22,136 bases of DNA from JBDSLU01 sp031407765 (GTDB lineage Bacteria > Acidobacteriota > Vicinamibacteria > Vicinamibacterales > Vicinamibacteraceae), in NCBI GenBank assembly GCA_031407765.1, contig JANOIR010000045.1, positions 1 through 22,136 of the forward strand. The letters run 5' to 3'. The notes beneath the pieces are model-generated. The model did no database searches. It worked only from the letters and a program-made list of their open reading frames with translations, and was not told the origin of the DNA. Below, in pieces: positions 16,035 through 22,136 of this stretch; position 1 is the first letter of the stretch, and the number at the start of each line of letters is the position of its first letter. The position numbers were made by a program, and so were the translations under genes.

Positions 16035-16562
16035 CTATCCGACGATGCGGGCGAGGCGGAGCAGGTGTGAGCTGATCTGGAGACCGGCGCGTGCGGCAGC
16101 GGTCGTATTGGCCTCGAAGCGGATCTTCGTGTCCGAGGTGTAGAAGTTGAGGACGACGCCGGCGGAGCCGTATCCGGAGGCGTCGCCGACCGTCAGAACG
16201 GGGCGGCCCTCGAACTGGCGTAGCAGCACGGGCAGCCGGTCGCGCTCGGAGGCGCCGATGAAGAGGAGCTGCGGCGCCGCCCCGATGTCGCCGCCCTTGC
16301 GCACCGCCCGCACCGTGATCGAGCGGCCGCCGATCTGTTGTCGGGCCGAGGCCTGCTCGATGGCCTTGGCGAAGTCGTCGGCGCCGAGGACGACAACCTC
16401 GATCGGCGCGCCGTTGGCGCCCGCCGCCTCAGGCCAGGTGACGAACTTGAGGAAGTTCAAGACGAACGCCGCCTTGACCTGGTGATCGTCGAACTGCGCC
16501 GTGAGGCGCGACGGCGCGAAGATCAGCGACGCCAGCACCAGTGGCAGGCAGACCTGCCGCAT
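16035..16562 (-). CDS. YfiR-family (DUF4154) periplasmic protein
   Basis: A 175-residue exported protein. Residues 1-22 form a signal peptide (MRQVCLPLVLASLIFAPSRL, cleaved about TA|QF). The mature part has the DUF4154/YfiR pattern: VKAAFVLNFLKFVTWP at the N-terminus, VVVLGADDFAKAI, LLFIGASE, VLTVGDASGY and the C-terminal block KIRFEANTTAAARAGLQISSHLLRLARIV. In Pseudomonas, YfiR is a periplasmic inhibitor of the CHASE8-containing cyclase YfiN and is redox-tuned by disulfides. This mature protein has no cysteine, so that mode of control cannot apply. The start at ATG 16562 is set by the signal peptide; longer in-frame starts give an implausible N-terminus, and no clear Shine-Dalgarno is visible. 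It is the first gene of an operon with the TonB receptor, divergent from a CHASE8 hybrid kinase, its likely partner. Confidence 0.9.
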   Translation of the reverse strand: MRQVCLPLVLASLIFAPSRLTAQFDDHQVKAAFVLNFLKFVTWPEAAGANGAPIEVVVLGADDFAKAIEQASARQQIGGRSITVRAVRKGGDIGAAPQLLFIGASERDRLPVLLRQFEGRPVLTVGDASGYGSAGVVLNFYTSDTKIRFEANTTAAARAGLQISSHLLRLARIVG

Positions 16563-16734
16563 CAGGCGGCGGCGGAGGAGCGAGGCGGCATCACGCACAA
16601 TCGGGCACTGACCACCCGGCCATCGGAGACAGGGGGCGTGATCACGCAATCGGCGGTCGCCGGCGCGAGAAGAGGCGCGACCGGCGCGATTCACGTCGGC
16701 CGCAGCGGCGCCGATTCCCCCCCTGAGGTACCAG
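16563..16734. promoter_or_regulatory. Divergent regulatory region between yfiR-like gene and CHASE8 kinase, with palindrome and repeated motif
   Basis: This 172-bp divergent gap must drive both transcripts. It contains a perfect 12-bp palindrome, gcgtgatcacgc (16636-16647). An 8-base motif, atcacgca, occurs twice in the same orientation (16590-16597 and 16641-16648), followed respectively by caATCGGGC and ATCGGCG. The second copy overlaps the palindrome. These look like paired operator sites for a dimeric regulator. GAGG at 16725-16728 is the ribosome site for the kinase. No clear -35/-10 pair is evident on either strand. Confidence 0.4.
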
Positions 16735-18738
16735 GTGCGGCCGACGCACGTGCCAATGCCCCAGCAGCCCCAGCCGTCGATCCGCCGCAAGCTGACCCTG
16801 ACGATTGCGATTACCAGCGCACTGGCACTGGCGTTGTCAGCCACTGCCTTGGTCGTCTATGACATCTCGACCTACCGCCAGGCCTTGACCCGGGATCTCG
16901 AGGCCCTCGCCGATCTGGTCGGCAACAACAGCACCGCGTCGATCGCCTTTGGCGACGCCACCGCCGCGCGCGAGACGCTGCAGTCGCTCGCCGCGCGCCC
17001 CGACGTCGAAGCGGCCGCGCTCTACACCGCCACCGGACATCGCCTCGCCGTCTACACGCGCACGGGCGACGCGCCGCCGGCATCGCTCGCGCTGACCGTC
17101 GGCATCGTCAAGGGTGGACGGGCGTTCGCCGTGGTGCGGGCCGTGACGCTCGACGGGCAGCTGGTCGGACGCGTCTTCGTCCGCTCCAACCTCGATCAGC
17201 TCGAGGCGCGCGTCTGGCGCACGGTCAGCATCACGACGGTGGTCTTCGTGCTGTCGATGGCGCTGGCCGTCGGCCTCGGCCAGCGCCTGCAGCGGCCGAT
17301 CGCGCTGCCGATCCAGATGCTGTCGCGGGCCGCCAAGCGGGTCTCCTCGACGCGCGACTACAGCCTGCGCATCGAGGACGATTCGCGGGTCGAAGAACTG
17401 GGCGTCCTGGTCGGCACCTTCAACGACATGCTGGCGCAGATCCAGACCCGCGACCAGGAGCTGCAGCGCCACCAGGAACACCTCGAGGAGCAGGTCGCGA
17501 TGCGCACGGCGCAGCTGAGCGAGGCCAAGGATCGGGCCGAGTGCGCCAGCCGCGCCAAGAGCGACTTCCTCGCCAACATGAGCCACGAGATCCGGACGCC
17601 GATGAACGGCGTCCTCGGGATGGTCGAGCTCGCGCTCGACGGGACCATGCCGGCGACGCAGCGCGAGCAGCTCCAGACAGCCCGCAGCTCGGCCGAATCG
17701 CTGCTCGTCATCATCGACGACATCCTCGACTTCTCGAAGATCGAGGCCGGCCAGTTGAGCGTCGCGCCGCTGCCGACCGCGCTCGGCACCCTGGCGTGGA
17801 AGACGGTCGAGTCGTTTGAGCTCCGGGCCCGGCAGAAGGGCCTCGCGCTGCGCTGCGAGCTGCCGGCCAGCCTGCCTGCGGCGGTCGTCGTCGATCCTGG
17901 CCGGCTCCGGCAGGTGCTCGTCAACCTACTGGCCAACGCCATCAAGTTCACGGCCGACGGCAGCGTGACGCTCGCCGTTGGACAGGAGGGGCCGCCGGTC
18001 GACGGGCGCGTCGAGCTGACGTTCGCGGTCCGCGACACCGGCATCGGCATCGCGGCCGAGCGCCTCGACGCCATCTTCCAGCCGTTCACCCAGGCCGATT
18101 CGTCGATGACCCGCCGCTTCGGCGGCACAGGGCTCGGCCTGACCATCTCCTCGCGGCTGGTCACGCTCATGGGCGGCACGCTGACCGTGCGCAGCACCGA
18201 GCGGGTGGGCAGCGAGTTCCTGGTTCGGCTGCCGGCGACGGTCGCCGCCGCCGCGGAGATCGGACCGGAGACCGCCGAACCACGCCCGTTGCCGGCCGAC
18301 ATCGTGGCGCCGGCGGCGCTGGAAGCGGTCGCCTCGCCGCCCCAGGACGTAATGCGGGTGCTCGTCGCCGAGGACAACCCAGTGAACCAGCGGATCACGC
18401 AGCAGCTCCTGCGCAAGCGCAAGCTGGTGGTGACCCTCGCCGACGACGGCCGACAGGCCGTCGACGCCTTCGAGAGCGGCCGCTTCGACCTGGTGCTGAT
18501 GGACGTGCAGATGCCCGAGATGAACGGCTTCGAGGCGGTCGCCGCGATCCGCGCGCTCGAGCACTCGCAGGGCCGGCCGCACACACCGATCGTCGCGGTC
18601 ACCGCGCACTCCATGGTCGGCGATCGCGAGAAGTGCCTCGAAGCCGGCATGGACGCTTACCTGTCCAAGCCCATTCGCCGTCAGCTGCTGTTCGAGCTCG
18701 TCGACGAGCTGCTCGGCGCCGACAACATCAAGCACTGA
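16735..18738 (+). CDS. CHASE8-HAMP hybrid histidine kinase with C-terminal receiver
   Basis: A 667-residue membrane hybrid kinase. TM1 (about residues 20-42) and TM2 (about 162-182) flank a periplasmic CHASE8-type domain of about 110 residues (NNSTASIAFGDATAARETLQ, then LAARPDVEAAALYTATGHRL). A HAMP domain (about 183-245, ending GTFNDMLAQIQTRDQEL) and a coiled coil follow. Next come the phosphoacceptor helix, MSHEIRTPMNGVLGMVELAL with His284, the ATPase domain (NLLANAIKFTADG, DTGIGIA, FGGTGLGLTISSRL) and a receiver with VLVAEDNPVNQR, Asp590 in LMDVQMPEMNG and LSKPIRR. The start is GTG at 16735, six bases after GAGG; GTG 16750 and ATG 16756 are alternatives without a ribosome site. CHASE8 is the sensor domain found in YfiN, and the divergent YfiR-family gene is its likely regulator. 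It has no HPt domain, so a separate phosphotransfer protein is expected. Confidence 0.93.
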   Translation: MRPTHVPMPQQPQPSIRRKLTLTIAITSALALALSATALVVYDISTYRQALTRDLEALADLVGNNSTASIAFGDATAARETLQSLAARPDVEAAALYTATGHRLAVYTRTGDAPPASLALTVGIVKGGRAFAVVRAVTLDGQLVGRVFVRSNLDQLEARVWRTVSITTVVFVLSMALAVGLGQRLQRPIALPIQMLSRAAKRVSSTRDYSLRIEDDSRVEELGVLVGTFNDMLAQIQTRDQELQRHQEHLEEQVAMRTAQLSEAKDRAECASRAKSDFLANMSHEIRTPMNGVLGMVELALDGTMPATQREQLQTARSSAESLLVIIDDILDFSKIEAGQLSVAPLPTALGTLAWKTVESFELRARQKGLALRCELPASLPAAVVVDPGRLRQVLVNLLANAIKFTADGSVTLAVGQEGPPVDGRVELTFAVRDTGIGIAAERLDAIFQPFTQADSSMTRRFGGTGLGLTISSRLVTLMGGTLTVRSTERVGSEFLVRLPATVAAAAEIGPETAEPRPLPADIVAPAALEAVASPPQDVMRVLVAEDNPVNQRITQQLLRKRKLVVTLADDGRQAVDAFESGRFDLVLMDVQMPEMNGFEAVAAIRALEHSQGRPHTPIVAVTAHSMVGDREKCLEAGMDAYLSKPIRRQLLFELVDELLGADNIKH

Positions 18739-18799
18739 TCGCCATACTTTCCCAACAGTTTGCGCATAGGCTGCTCTGCGGACAACGTCTGGTGTCGCG

Positions 18800-20284
18800 A
18801 TGACGAGCTCTGGCAGCGCACGGCGGGCCCGCTGGTGGAACAGCCTCTACTGGCGGGTCGGCATCGGCTTCGTCGTGTTCGTCGTCGCGCTGCTGCTGGT
18901 GCAGAGCGCGATCTTCATCTACTGGATGGACCGGCCCGGCCAGGGCAATCCGCGACACACCCAGCTGCGGCGCGTGATGCGCGCGGCCGCCGAGATCGGC
19001 CGCGCCCTGGAGCGAGGGGGACCGATTGACGAGGCGCTGCTCGTCCGCGGCGAGGGCGAGCCCGGCGGGGCGCTCTACGTGGTGCTCGCGGATGGCACGG
19101 CGATCGGCGCCGGCGGCGGCCCGGTCCCGGAGGGAGCCAGAGAGACCGCGCGGCTGATGCTGCGCGGCGAGGCCCCGGGCTCGGACCAGCCGCTGGCGCT
19201 CGGAGGGCCGGCGACCTTCGTGCCGATCCAGGCGCACGGGCGCCTCGCGGGCTTCGCGATCGCGGCGCCGCCGCCGCTCGGCGGCCTGCTGCGCGAGCTC
19301 ACCCGCGTACTCTCGCCGCAGAACTTCTTCCTGCTGCTGGCGCTCACCGCGCTCGCGGCGATCATCCTCGTCGGACCGGCGCGGCGGCGCCTCGGCGGCC
19401 TCGAAGCCGCGGCGCTGCGCGTCGCCGGCGGTGACCTCGGCGCGCGGGCCCCGGACGACGGCCGCGACGAGGTGTCCCGGGTGGCGCGGGCGTTCAACCG
19501 GATGGGCGCCGAGCTCGCCGCGCGCGACGCCTCGCTCCAGGCCGCGGACGAGTCGCGCCGGCAGCTCTTCGCCGACGTCTCGCACGAGCTGAAGACGCCG
19601 TTGACCGCGATGCGCGGCTACCTCGAGACGCTGCAGATGGACGACGGTCAGCTGGCGCCGGATCGCCGCCACCGTTACCTCGGAACTGTGATGGACGAGA
19701 CGCTGCGCCTCGAGCGCATCGTCGCCGATCTGGTCGATCTCGCCCGCGTCGAGACGCACGCTGGAGCGCTCGACGTGCGGGTGTTCGCGCCGGCCCGGGT
19801 CTTCGAGCGGGTCGCACGGCGGCACGAGCAGGAGGCGCTGCGCCGGTCGATCGCCATCCGCAGCGATGTCGCAGCCGCCGCCGATCAGCTCTCCGGCGAT
19901 CCTGACCGGCTCGCGCAGGTGATCGAGAACCTGGTCGCCAACGCGCTGCGCTACGTGCCGGACGGCGGCGCGATCGAGCTCGGTGCCCGGATCGACGGCG
20001 AGGCCGGCGTCCTCACCGTCGCCGACACCGGCCCGGGCATCGCTCCCGACCACCTCGCGCACGTCTTCGACCGGTTCTACAAGGCGGATCCGGCCCGGGT
20101 CGCGGGCGGCGTCGGCAGCGGCCTCGGGCTGTCGATCGTCAAGGCCATCGTCGAGCGGCACGGCGGCCGCGTCGACGTCTCGAGTGTCCCCGGCCGGACC
20201 GTGTTCACGGTGACGCTGCCGCAGGCGAGCCTCAGCGACGCGGGCCCGGCCGAGAGCGGCGTCGCGCCGACGCCGGCAGGCTAA
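18800..20284 (+). CDS. Sensor histidine kinase with HAMP domain (class I, OmpR-partner type)
   Basis: A 494-residue classical membrane kinase. TM1 (about residues 19-41) and TM2 (about 175-194) enclose a periplasmic region of about 130 residues. A HAMP linker (about 195-250; GGDLGARAPDDGRDEVSRVA, AFNRMGAEL) follows. The H-box is DVSHELKTPLTAMRGYLETL with His262. The ATPase domain has ENLVANALRYVPDGG, DTGPGIAPDHLAHVFDRFYK and GSGLGLSIVKAIVERHGG, typical of kinases that pair with OmpR-type regulators. The ATG at 18800 lies 61 bp after the CHASE8 kinase stop; its ribosome site is weak. The convergent OmpR-type regulator, whose stop is 44 bp away, is the natural partner, although such pairs are usually co-directional. 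The periplasmic region resembles no sensor I can name. Confidence 0.93.
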   Translation: MTSSGSARRARWWNSLYWRVGIGFVVFVVALLLVQSAIFIYWMDRPGQGNPRHTQLRRVMRAAAEIGRALERGGPIDEALLVRGEGEPGGALYVVLADGTAIGAGGGPVPEGARETARLMLRGEAPGSDQPLALGGPATFVPIQAHGRLAGFAIAAPPPLGGLLRELTRVLSPQNFFLLLALTALAAIILVGPARRRLGGLEAAALRVAGGDLGARAPDDGRDEVSRVARAFNRMGAELAARDASLQAADESRRQLFADVSHELKTPLTAMRGYLETLQMDDGQLAPDRRHRYLGTVMDETLRLERIVADLVDLARVETHAGALDVRVFAPARVFERVARRHEQEALRRSIAIRSDVAAAADQLSGDPDRLAQVIENLVANALRYVPDGGAIELGARIDGEAGVLTVADTGPGIAPDHLAHVFDRFYKADPARVAGGVGSGLGLSIVKAIVERHGGRVDVSSVPGRTVFTVTLPQASLSDAGPAESGVAPTPAG

Positions 20285-20298
20285 CCGACGTCGGCACC

Positions 20299-20320
20299 GT
20301 CCGCTGGCCAGACCGCGGAC
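20299..20320. terminator. Possible bidirectional terminator hairpin between convergent kinase and regulator
   Basis: GTCCGC (20299-20304) pairs with GCGGAC (20315-20320) around a 10-base loop that contains the palindrome TGGCCA. It lies within the 44-bp gap between two convergent stop codons, where a shared terminator is expected. It has no T-tract on either strand and the stem is short, so this is tentative. Confidence 0.3.
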
Positions 20321-20328
20321 GCCCAGCG

Positions 20329-21048
20329 TCAGCCCCCGTCCGCGTACTTGTAGCCCACGCCCCACGCCGTCAGGATCACCTCGGGATCGCGCGGATCCTG
20401 CTCGACCTTGCGCCGGAGCCGGCTGATCACCGTGTCGACGGTACGGTCGGTGACGTAGGCGTCGTCGGGCCACACCGCTTCGAGCAGCGCGGTCCGGCTG
20501 AAGACCCGCCCAGGCTTGGCGGCGAGGTGACAGAGGACGTCGAACTCCTGTCGCGTCAGCTCGATCGGCGTGCCGCGCGCGGTCACGAGACGGCGGGCGG
20601 TGTCGATCTGCAGGACACCGCGGGCCAGCACCGGTCCGTCAGCCGCCGCCTCCTCGACCCGGGCATGGCGCCGGGTCACCGCGGTCACCCGCGCCAGCAG
20701 CTCGCGCACGCCGAACGGCTTGGCGATGTAGTCGTCGGCGCCGCTGTCGAGGCCCCGCACCTTGTCGGCCTCGGTATCGCGGGCGGTGACCATCAGGATC
20801 GCTGCGGCGGCGTTGGGTCCACCGGCGCGGACGCGCTGGCAGATCGAGACGCCGTCCAACCCGGGCAGCATCACGTCGAGGACGATCAGCTCGAACGCCC
20901 GCTCGTGGAGCAGGCGCATGGCGACGGTGCCGTCGGCCGCGGTCTCGACGGCGAAGCCGGCGCCGGCCAGGTGCAGCTCGAGCAGCTCGCGGATCGCCCG
21001 CTCGTCCTCGACGATCAGGGCCGGCCGGGCCTCACCAGACGCTGCCAT
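20329..21048 (-). CDS. OmpR/PhoB-family two-component response regulator
   Basis: A 239-residue transcription regulator. The receiver has acid residues Glu14/Asp15 (LIVEDE), phosphoacceptor Asp58 in LIVLDVMLPGLDG, the switch Thr in MVTARD and Lys in DDYIAKPFGVREL. The C-terminal winged helix is typical: TPIELTRQEFDVLCHLAAKP, GRVFSRTALLEAVW, TDRTVDTVISRLRRKVE and VGYKYADGG. The ATG at 21048 has only a weak AGGT upstream. Orientation is convergent with the HAMP kinase at 18800-20284, its likely partner, and divergent from the dioxygenase-like lipoprotein gene 66 bp away, which is a candidate target. Target genes are not known. Confidence 0.95.
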   Translation of the reverse strand: MAASGEARPALIVEDERAIRELLELHLAGAGFAVETAADGTVAMRLLHERAFELIVLDVMLPGLDGVSICQRVRAGGPNAAAAILMVTARDTEADKVRGLDSGADDYIAKPFGVRELLARVTAVTRRHARVEEAAADGPVLARGVLQIDTARRLVTARGTPIELTRQEFDVLCHLAAKPGRVFSRTALLEAVWPDDAYVTDRTVDTVISRLRRKVEQDPRDPEVILTAWGVGYKYADGG

Positions 21049-21114
21049 AGACCTGCAACATGTCGTCCGTAGATTACTTCGTAGCGCACGGCCTGCTGCA
21101 CGAGGACACGATTC

Positions 21115-21981
21115 ATGTCACTGACCGATCATCCCCACGGCGATCACGACGACTTTGGCGGCCTCCACCGCGACCTCCTGGCCACCGGCCGAAAGGTCGG
21201 CCGGCGGCGCATGCTGCGCCTCGCCGGCGGCATCGGCGCCAGCTTCGGCGCCCTCCAGTTGATGGGGTGCGGCGACAGCCCGACCTCCCCGTCCACCAGC
21301 ACCACCACCACCGGCACCACCACCACGGGGACCACCGGCACGGGCGGCACCGCGCAGTGCGCGTCCCGCATACCCGAGGAGACGGCCGGCCCCTACCCCG
21401 GCGACGGCTCGAACGGGCCGAACGTGCTGACCCTGACCGGCGCGGTCCGCAGCGACATCCGATCCAGCTTCGCCGGCCTGAGCGGAACGGCCGACGGCGT
21501 GCCGCTCGCGATCGCGCTGACCATCGTGTCAGCGTCGACCTGTGCGCCGCTCGCCGGCTACGCCGTCTACCTGTGGCACTGCGACCGCCTCGGGCGCTAC
21601 TCGCTCTACAGCTCCGGCGCGACCAATCAGAACTACCTGCGCGGCGTCCAGGAAGCCGACGCCAACGGCCGTGTGGTGTTCACCTCGATCTTCCCCGCCT
21701 GCTATGCCGGCCGCTGGCCGCACATCCACTTCGAGGTCTATCCGACGCTGGCCGCGGCGCAGAGCGTGGCCAACAAGGTCGCGACCTCGCAGATCGCCCT
21801 GCCGAAGGTGACCTGCGACGAGGTCTACGCCACCACTGGCTACGAGCAGAGCGTACGCAACATGTCGCAGGTGTCGCTCGCCACCGACGGGATCTTCAGC
21901 GACGGCGCCTCGCTCGAGCTCGCCACGATGACCGGCAGCGTCAGCGGCGGCTACACCGCAACCCTGACCGTCGCGGTCTAG
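21115..21981 (+). CDS. Tat-type lipoprotein, intradiol ring-cleavage dioxygenase-like
   Basis: A 288-residue exported protein. The N-terminus has a twin-arginine stretch (GRRRMLRLAGG, about 29-39), a hydrophobic segment and a lipobox LMGC (Cys52), so it is probably folded in the cytoplasm, exported by Tat and lipid-anchored. A Thr/Gly/Ser linker (53-80) follows, from an ACC-rich repeat at about 21293-21353. The catalytic domain has ETAGPYPGDG, AVYLWHCDRLGRYSLYS and FPACYAGRWPHIHFEVYP. The four non-heme Fe(III) ligands of protocatechuate dioxygenase-type enzymes can be matched to Tyr162, Tyr197, His203 and His205. Family members cleave catechol-type rings between the hydroxyls. Extracytoplasmic homologues of this kind are common in environmental bacteria and their substrates are mostly unknown. 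GAGGA eight bases before the ATG at 21115 supports the start. It is divergent from the OmpR-type regulator. Confidence 0.88.
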   Translation: MSLTDHPHGDHDDFGGLHRDLLATGRKVGRRRMLRLAGGIGASFGALQLMGCGDSPTSPSTSTTTTGTTTTGTTGTGGTAQCASRIPEETAGPYPGDGSNGPNVLTLTGAVRSDIRSSFAGLSGTADGVPLAIALTIVSASTCAPLAGYAVYLWHCDRLGRYSLYSSGATNQNYLRGVQEADANGRVVFTSIFPACYAGRWPHIHFEVYPTLAAAQSVANKVATSQIALPKVTCDEVYATTGYEQSVRNMSQVSLATDGIFSDGASLELATMTGSVSGGYTATLTVAV

Positions 21982-22013
21982 CAGCCTGCGGGCGCGACCG
22001 TCGCGGTGTAGCA
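21966..22013 (+). repeat. 18-bp direct repeat duplicating the dioxygenase gene end
   Basis: GACCGTCGCGGTCTAGCA (21966-21983) and GACCGTCGCGGTGTAGCA (21996-22013) differ at one base and are spaced exactly 30 bp apart. The first copy encodes the last codons and stop of the dioxygenase-like gene. The second copy is downstream, in the same frame, and also carries a TAG. It looks like a small tandem duplication across the original gene end. Confidence 0.6.
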
Positions 22014-22136
22014 CCGGGAGCGGACGCGATGCACCGGCCCCACGACCCCGCACTGATCGGCCGGGTCGTGCGATGCTCTACCCGACGATGCTGCTGACAT
22101 CGGGAGAGCTGCTCGACGGCGTCCGGATCTTGATCG
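21982..22136. other. Right-edge region after the dioxygenase gene
   Basis: The last 155 bases have no securely called gene. Two weak possibilities remain. One is a plus-strand frame from ATG 22073 (MLYPTMLLTSGELLDG) running off the edge. The other is the tail of a minus-strand gene ending at TAG 22079-22081 (IKIRTPSSSSPDVSSIVG at its end). Both have GC-rich third positions and too few codons to decide. Confidence 0.3.
22041..22070 (+). terminator. Possible terminator hairpin after the dioxygenase gene
   Basis: CACGACCC (22041-22048) and GGGTCGTG (22063-22070) form a perfect 8-bp stem with a 14-base loop, about 60 bases after the dioxygenase stop. No T-tract follows, so factor-independent termination is doubtful; it could also lie between convergent genes if a minus-strand gene enters from the right. 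Confidence 0.35.

Noticed and set aside
12101..16143. Long plus-strand ORFs (621 and 784 codons) opposite catalase and the TonB receptor
   Set aside because: Both are antisense shadows of unmistakable protein families and carry no recognisable motif.
18728..20473. A 581-codon minus-strand ORF opposite the HAMP kinase
   Set aside because: Shadow of the kinase; Arg-rich, no domain, and it also overlaps the end of the OmpR-type regulator in another frame.
22029..22097. Short plus-strand peptide MHRPHDPALIGRVVRCSTRR at the right edge
   Set aside because: It contains half of a hairpin, has Arg/Cys-rich shadow composition and no ribosome site.
1..22136. CRISPR arrays, tRNA or rRNA genes, prophage or integrase genes
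   Set aside because: I looked for regularly spaced repeats, tRNA-like cloverleaf ends and conserved rRNA stretches and saw none; no recombinase or phage protein families are encoded.

Overview
This is a GC-rich bacterial window with strongly GC-biased third codon positions, so long mirror ORFs run opposite nearly every real gene. It is dense in hybrid histidine kinases and also carries a TonB-dependent receptor (so the cell has an outer membrane), a large-subunit catalase, a DUF892 protein and a Tat-type intradiol dioxygenase-like lipoprotein. That mix suggests a free-living soil or environmental Gram-negative. Acidobacteriota (class Vicinamibacteria) is my best guess, but it is an inference from gene content and composition. 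I saw no rRNA, tRNA, CRISPR array or recognisable transposase gene.

Layout: (1) 1-131, the 5' end of an unidentified minus-strand gene cut by the window edge. (2) 378-3680, a minus-strand signalling operon: LuxR/NarL-type response regulator, then a membrane-anchored histidine kinase with a C-terminal receiver, then a multi-pass histidine kinase. (3) 3855-6911, a divergent soluble PAS-PAS-GAF-PAS hybrid kinase. Its third PAS domain is split in frame by a 158-bp palindromic MITE-like element with a 4-bp flanking duplication. (4) 6934-8300, minus strand: galactokinase and a 67-residue proline-rich protein. (5) 8452-10539, minus strand: a PAS-GAF hybrid kinase. (6) 10659-13780, minus strand: an HPII-type catalase followed by a ferritin-like DUF892 protein with a histone-like basic tail, separated by a strong stem-loop. 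(7) 14032-18738, a YfiR-family periplasmic protein and a TonB-dependent receptor in one operon, divergent from a CHASE8-HAMP hybrid kinase. (8) 18800-21048, a HAMP histidine kinase convergent with an OmpR-type regulator. (9) 21115-21981, a Tat/lipoprotein intradiol dioxygenase-like protein.

How the genes work together: six histidine kinases and two DNA-binding regulators lie in about 21 kb. Two kinase/regulator sets look self-contained (378-3680 and 18800-21048). The other hybrid kinases (3855-6911, 8452-10539, 16735-18738) have no obvious adjacent output partner and probably feed phosphorelays elsewhere. The most system-like group is YfiR + TonB receptor + CHASE8 hybrid kinase. It resembles the periplasmic YfiR/CHASE8 switch known from YfiBNR, but a phosphorelay replaces the c-di-GMP cyclase and an outer-membrane receptor replaces YfiB. 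The clearest unexplained DNA structure is the in-frame palindromic insertion at 5529-5686.
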